Shown here piece after piece: positions 59,080-64,000 of a stretch of 64,000 nucleotides of DNA (within the stretch, counting starts at the first letter, position 1; every line of letters starts with the position of its first letter). Source of the stretch: Paulinella micropora (lineage: Eukaryota; Cercozoa; Imbricatea; Euglyphida; Paulinellidae); contig WBZZ01001499.1 in assembly GCA_019918135.1 (NCBI GenBank), forward strand, positions 50,995 through 114,994, given 5' to 3'. A model generated the notes under the pieces. It searched no databases. It was not told the DNA's origin and was given only the letters and a program-made list of their open reading frames with translations. Made by a program: the position numbers and the translations under genes.

Positions 59080-62000
59080 CGAGGGTCGTCAGAGGGCCGG
59101 GACTGACCCGTGCATCTTGACCTTGTTGTGCAGAAATGTCAGATGGGACAGCGGGTGGTGCAGCTGGCGTGGTCGTCTTGATATTGCTCTGGGAAACAGT
59201 GGTGGTCGGTCCGTCCTCGGCAGCCAGGGCCTGGGTGCTGGGGATCGGTATGGAAGGGGGCGGCGCCTGTAGTTGCGGTAGAGGGGGGATTTGTCCCTTA
59301 TCCACGTGGCCAGCAGCAGCCAGGGGGGTCGGAGGGCTGGCGAGTTTGGGTCGTTTACGTTTCCGCTGCAGACGTCGGCGTGCGTATCTATACTGCTTCC
59401 GCTTCTGGAGGATGGGCATCCATGCGGCCTGGGAGTTCCACGCCTTTGTTCGGCTGATGACCGAACTGGGCAGGAGGTCCAACAAGGTAAGCCACCCTTC
59501 TTTGTACGCTTGTTCCAAATCCTGCTGTCTGGCTTCCTGGAGTGAGCCCCCTGCGCTGCCAGAATTGACGTGGCTGACAATGTTCTTGAGGGCTGCACTA
59601 CGGGGGGAGTCACCATGGGAGACTCTGTCTACCCAGTCCAGGTTGGAGCTGTACTTGTGGTGGATACTAGCACCAATCTCTCGGACGAGGTCGGGTCCCA
59701 GGTGACAGTCGGATGACAGGAAGGTGGGCAGGTCCACCGTGGCCATCAGATCCCCTCGCGGCATCGTTAAGGAAGACAAACTTGGGCGGTGGCGGAGCTC
59801 CGGGGTCGGGTATGCTGCCGGAGGCTGGAGGGCCCGTCGGGAGATCGGTCGGAGCCAGGGGTGCACCAGTGGACCGCGGGGCGGTCGTCGGAGACCGCTG
59901 AGGGGACAACTGTGGAGGCCGCTTGGGTGAAGATGACGGCGGGGCCGTAGGAGGAGGGCGGTCGGGGGGGGGGGGGGGGGATCCGCCGGGGTGGACAGAG
60001 TGGAGGACGTAGAGGAGGACGAGGAGGATCGCGTACGGTTGGAGTTTCCGCCTCGGTGACGAGTTGACTCGGTAGAGGAGGGATGGTGGCCACGACGAGG
60101 GGAAGGGGTGGGGGGGGGGGGGTCCCGGCCGGCGTGGTCTAGACCGGTCCTGGTCCCGGGGGCGGAGTCGGGACCCATCCCTTGGTCTGTAGCTCCCTTC
60201 CTGGCGACGCCGCGGCGATCGTGAACCAGACCCGGTCCTAGCCAGTCGAAGTCCTCCTCGGGGGGAACGGGACCGAGAACGTCTATCTCGCTTCCAATTT
60301 TTAGGCTGGTGGGGCACGTCGCGGCTGCGTGAGCGGGGCCTTCTTCTTCCGCGGGGGGGTGAGGGCGAGAAACCAGTGGGACGTCTTTGGCCCTTCCCGC
60401 TCCATTCGGGAGCCCTCGTGGGGGGGGGCGCTCGTGTGAAGACTGCTCTGCCCCACCCCGACCCTCCTCATGGTGGGGCTGCTGTCGTGCGTGCGCGCGG
60501 TGAAGTCGGTCGGCGTCAGTTGAGCGCGACTCGGAAGGGATCCAACGTGACCCACGGGAGTCCGTGCGTGTGGGTGAGCTGCGGCGGGAGGATCTGGCGC
60601 GGGACGCAGACTGTGAGCGCTCTTTGCCCGTGGGCTGAATGACCTAGAGCGTCGCCTCGGTGGGGGGGCGCGATCGTTGGACTTGGGGGGGGGGTTCCCG
60701 GGGAGGGGGCGGGCGGGAGCACGCAGTCCGGAGGTCCTCCCGGGGTTCCTTGGTATCCCGCTGGGAATGGACCAAGGTTCCGAGGGGGGCTGGGGGGGAA
60801 TGGGCTTCCGACTGGTCCCCTGGGTCTCGTCGTTCGTCAGCCTAGCGGGCTCAGCGTCGTACTGGGGAGCTGGCGGATCCGGAGGGAGAGGGATGGGTAA
60901 CGTAGGGGGGCTCTTGGGGGTCCGCTCGATCGACGTCAGGGATCTCCCGACCGCGTTGACTGCCTCCTTTCCCGAATCAGGAGAAGGGACCGTGATTTGG
61001 GAAGGGGGGGCGGTATCAGATGAAGTAGGCAAGGCAGGAGAGGGAGAAGGGGCTACTGGTACGTGGCAATGCCCTGGAGGTCTGCCCAGGTCGAGGGGAT
61101 GGGGGGGATGTCCGCTGGAGAGGCCGTCACCTCCAGAATCGAAAGGGGCAGGTCAGGGGGGTCCGAAAGAGGAGCAAGGGGCATTGCGAGAGTGGGAGGG
61201 TCAGGGTCTGCGGGCCCAGCGGACCGTGGAGCGGTGCTCTCGGAGGAGGACTCCCTTCTGCTGGGACTACCATCCGGGGCGGGGTCCACGGTTGTGGGTG
61301 CTGAGGGAGCTGGAAAAACCTGCCTCTTTTCTGGCGTCTCCTTGGCACGAAGGGTGCCTGCATGACTCTGCGACGTCAGGGTCTCGGTGGGCCCAAAGGC
61401 GTCCCCGGGCTCCGGGGTAACGGTGGGGGGCGAGATCGGAACGTAAGGCGGTGCGGGCGATGAGGTAGGCATGAGGGGGGAGGTGCCAGCGACCGTGTGC
61501 GTGGGGCGTCCCACTGAGGGGCAAGGTGGCCCCATGTGGGGAGAGATAGAGATCACAGAAGAGGTACCAGGTGGGAAGGGAGGTGAGGGCGGCCTGGAGG
61601 GGACAGGGGGGGCGGCAAAAGGTGGTGCGCGATGTGGTGATCCGGAGCTCCCGGAGCCAGGGGCCAGTGGGACAGACCGAGCGGGGGCAGGCTCTCCTCT
61701 GCTGGGAAAGTCCTCTTTAGCTGGGGCAATAAACGCGGAATCCGAGGGAGGTGGAGGGGTCGGACGCCTCTCTGTCTTCCCCTCCGCTTCATCGGGAAAA
61801 TCCTCCATCTCCTCCTCCAGCAGGTAGTCGAAGAGGTTTATCTGCGCCACCTTCTCGGCTGGAGAAAGGGTTTCCCACTCCCCTTGCAGCTCGTCGTTCC
61901 AGTCAGGATCCGCCGGCGGACGTGGGGGGTGAGTGGCAGCGACTATGTCTCCCATCCGTTGGGACATTTCTGACGTCGGCGACACGCGCTGATCTCCTGT

Positions 62001-62345
62001 CGGTACGCTGCTGGGCTCCATTGTCTCCGCGATGGACGCCCTTGTCGGATTGACTTCTGGGGGGGGTGAGAACATCCGTACCCCTGTGTGGTCAGGCGAC
62101 AACCCCATAGGTGCGAGCAGCTTCGTCTCCGTTGACATCCGGGGGGCAGAGTCCTCCTGGAGTGCGTAGTTCTTGGCCTCCCGTTGGCCGGGGCCGTCCT
62201 CGGCCTGTGCGGGCGAACTCGATACCACTTCTACCTGGGGCTTAGAGCACAGAGTCATGACGCCAGGTATAGCGGCCTTGTTTGAGGGCAACATGGCAAC
62301 CGGAGAGGATGTGGCATAGATGTGCTTGACCAGAACAGAGGGCAC
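58943..62345 (-). CDS. Pro/Ser/Arg-rich N-terminal region, in several frames
   Basis: Four overlapping frames (62345-61053, 61032-60301, 60317-59667 and 60178-58943) hand over at or near G runs around 60108 and 59967, and the last meets the USP frame at a run near 58980 where both read Pro-rich sequence. I infer one original long reading frame. The content is disordered: Pro/Ser/Thr-rich, with an Arg-Ser-rich part (RRSRSRSPRG), then a helical basic part (KQYRYARRRLQRKRKRPK) that could bind RNA. No zinc finger of the R2 N-terminal type is seen. The homopolymer shifts are suspicious for assembly error. Confidence 0.6.
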
Positions 62346-62489
62346 ACTTGTTGTTGGGAATGATTCCCCACAGACGTCTAAGGTCGGGGGTAATAACCGA
62401 GTTTGTGCTTGCGTTGATGACCCAAGAGATTAAACGGGGATTACGGGTTCCGATGAGGCGAGCCCAGGAGAGGTCGAAGGGGCATGCGT

Positions 62490-62797
62490 AAAGAGATGAG
62501 CGGAAGGCTGGATGGGGGGGGAGAGGAATTCAAATCTAAAGCCAGGGTTAGGCCCCTTTGGTTTCGTGGCCCCGAGGAATGGTGGGAGTCGATGGGGAGT
62601 CCAGGGTGAGAGGAAAGGAGACTCCATAGGCGGGCTGGTGTGCCAGTGGGTCGTCTGACTTGCTGGTAGGCTAAGCTGGCCACAGGAGACCCTCTTCTCC
62701 CACATCTACGGGATCGGTGCGTTGGACTTGCGTCTCCCCTAGGACTCTGCTTCGGTGGGACTCCTTGGGCCCCTTGAGGACACCCTTTTGCGACTCT
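62490..62797 (+). repeat. 308-base direct repeat (B), right copy
   Basis: Right counterpart of 50219-50526, just beyond the presumed 5' end of the element. A 77-base stretch (62798-62874) with no counterpart on the left separates it from the inverted A arm. Confidence 0.9.
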
Positions 62798-62874
62798 TTG
62801 CTCCGGCGTTTCTTTCTTTTTGACCCGTGTTGGTGCCCCTCCAATGTTCTGTTTGGTTTTTTCCCCTCGGACGA

Positions 62875-63374
62875 CACTGGGAAGGTACTCCGCCCTGTCT
62901 GTGCCTCCCCTTTCAGGGATTTGCATGGCCATGGGAAAGAAGGGCACGTGAAGGTTAGGCTTTTCATCTTCTTCTGACTTCTCTCTCTCGAAGGGCTTGG
63001 TTAAAATTTTCAAACTCAGCGGCCAGGAAGTTTTTCTGGTCAACGGTGGGGACGGTTCCATGGGGGGACGGACGGACCAGGCTCGAGCTATCCTTCTAGC
63101 CTTGGACCACGTTTCCCTGCAGGACCCCTCTTTTCTTCGATGCAGATGGATCCCCGTGGGCCGGATCGAGGTAGGATTGGTGTCCCTGCGACGTTCCGCA
63201 CTTGATGTGGCCCTGGATGGGAGTCCCGCTTCGGTCTGGACGAGGATGCCTAGCGGATACGGGACGATTTGGGAGTTGCGTCTCGATGGAGATTCCTCCC
63301 GGGATGATTTGACTTTTACCTGTCGGGGGCTAGGTTTCCTTGCAGGCAGTTAGGGTGATGATGGCGGTGGGGTC

Positions 63375-63405
<31 letters not shown>

Positions 63406-63842
63406 GTTGTTGTTGTTGTTTGTCCTCTTCTCTTCTCTCTCCTCTTCTCTTTTCTCTACGACGTGCATCTGTGTCTTCGGACCGTTTGCGCACAGACCCT
63501 AGCGGGCTGCCACGCTCAAGGCCCAATGCTCCCCCTTCCATCAAACCCGCGTTTTCGTCGGTGTCCCTGATGTTGGTGGTCGTAGTGCCGGCACCCTGCA
63601 ACCGCTACGGGTTTGGGTGGGAATACTGTCTTTCTCATTGTACAATAATGTTTGCAAAATCAATAAAAAAAAAATCCTTCCTTTCTTTCTTTCTTTTCTC
63701 TCTTTCTTCCTCTCTTTTCTCTCTTTTCTTTCTTTTTATTTTCTTTTTTCTTTTTTATTTTCTTCTTTCTTTTTTCTTTTTTCTTTTCTTTCTTTTGTTA
63801 TATTTCTTCTCTTTCGTTTCTTTCTTTCTTTCTTTCGATCTC

Positions 63843-63875
<33 letters not shown>

Positions 63876-64000
63876 TTTCTTTCCTTTTTTCTCTTTTCTT
63901 TCCGCTTTTTTTTCTTTTCTCTTTCTTTTGCCGTTACACTTGGTAATCCTTCTCTCTTTTCTTTCTTTCTTCTTTTCTTTTCTTTTCTTGGTTTCTTTTC
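62875..64000 (+). repeat. Right arm of large inverted repeat (A), reaches window edge
   Basis: Inverted match to 49072-50188: a plus-strand 3' end of the same retrotransposon, its poly(A) junction (AATAAAAAAAAAATCC) at about 63660-63675, then pyrimidine-rich satellite to the edge. The internal poly(T) and TTG run at 63384-63420 is longer than in the left arm. Confidence 0.9.

Larger units (their letters stand above)
49392..62489 (-). mobile_element. RLE-type non-LTR retrotransposon with USP-like and RNase H domains
   Basis: A minus-strand element of about 13 kb. In 5' to 3' order it has a long Pro/Ser/Arg-rich N-terminal region (62345-59000), a USP-like cysteine protease, then RNase H, reverse transcriptase, a Cys/His motif and a restriction-like endonuclease. 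A 3' region of about 1.1 kb follows, ending ATCAATTAAAAAAAAA against the satellite. The 5' end is uncertain. Frames change at G-rich homopolymers, so one or two very long proteins may be the true products. Confidence 0.8.

Overview
This window looks like the repeat-dense, gene-poor genome of a eukaryotic microbe, perhaps an alga or other protist; I cannot name the species. The evidence is Polinton-like and giant-virus-like DNA lying among Copia, LINE and SINE elements and long microsatellites. I saw no tRNA or rRNA gene, CRISPR array or convincing host gene. Many coding regions carry frameshifts, often at homopolymers, so decay and assembly error cannot always be separated.

Region 1 (1-8.6 kb, AT-rich) is the end of a Polinton-like virus or virophage-like element cut by the left edge. 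It holds an A32-type packaging ATPase, a fibre protein with an S74 chaperone tail, small virion-like proteins, two GIY-YIG nuclease genes (one clearly dead) and an rve integrase damaged at its 5' end. Region 2 (8.7-20.8 kb) is a retroelement field. tRNA-headed SINEs and a second short repeat sit in (TAA)n tracts beside an APE-type LINE with a similar 3' tail (11.15-16.08 kb). A second LINE remnant and SINE pair has (AAG)n tails. Region 3 (20.9-29.45 kb, GC-rich) is an endogenous fragment of a large dsDNA virus: D5-like primase-helicase, small membrane protein, class I ribonucleotide reductase large subunit, a possible conserved giant-virus protein and a PCNA-like clamp. Three of these genes share an upstream TTTTC..TTGTGC motif.

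Region 4 (29.46-35.5 kb) is a Copia element with a MYND finger in Gag. Region 5 (35.6-37.4 kb) is tetranucleotide microsatellite. Region 6 (37.46-43.3 kb, minus strand) is a second Copia element that lacks reverse transcriptase. Region 7 (43.3-48.2 kb) is AT-rich and made of inverted LTR-like fragments, tandem repeats and hairpins.

Region 8 (48.2-64 kb) is the most unusual part. A purine-rich satellite is followed by a large minus-strand non-LTR retrotransposon. Its upstream reading frame carries a ubiquitin-specific-protease-like domain, and its main frame runs RNase H, reverse transcriptase, zinc finger, restriction-like endonuclease, with RNase H before the RT. Over 1.1 kb of its 3' end plus satellite reappears inverted at the right edge.
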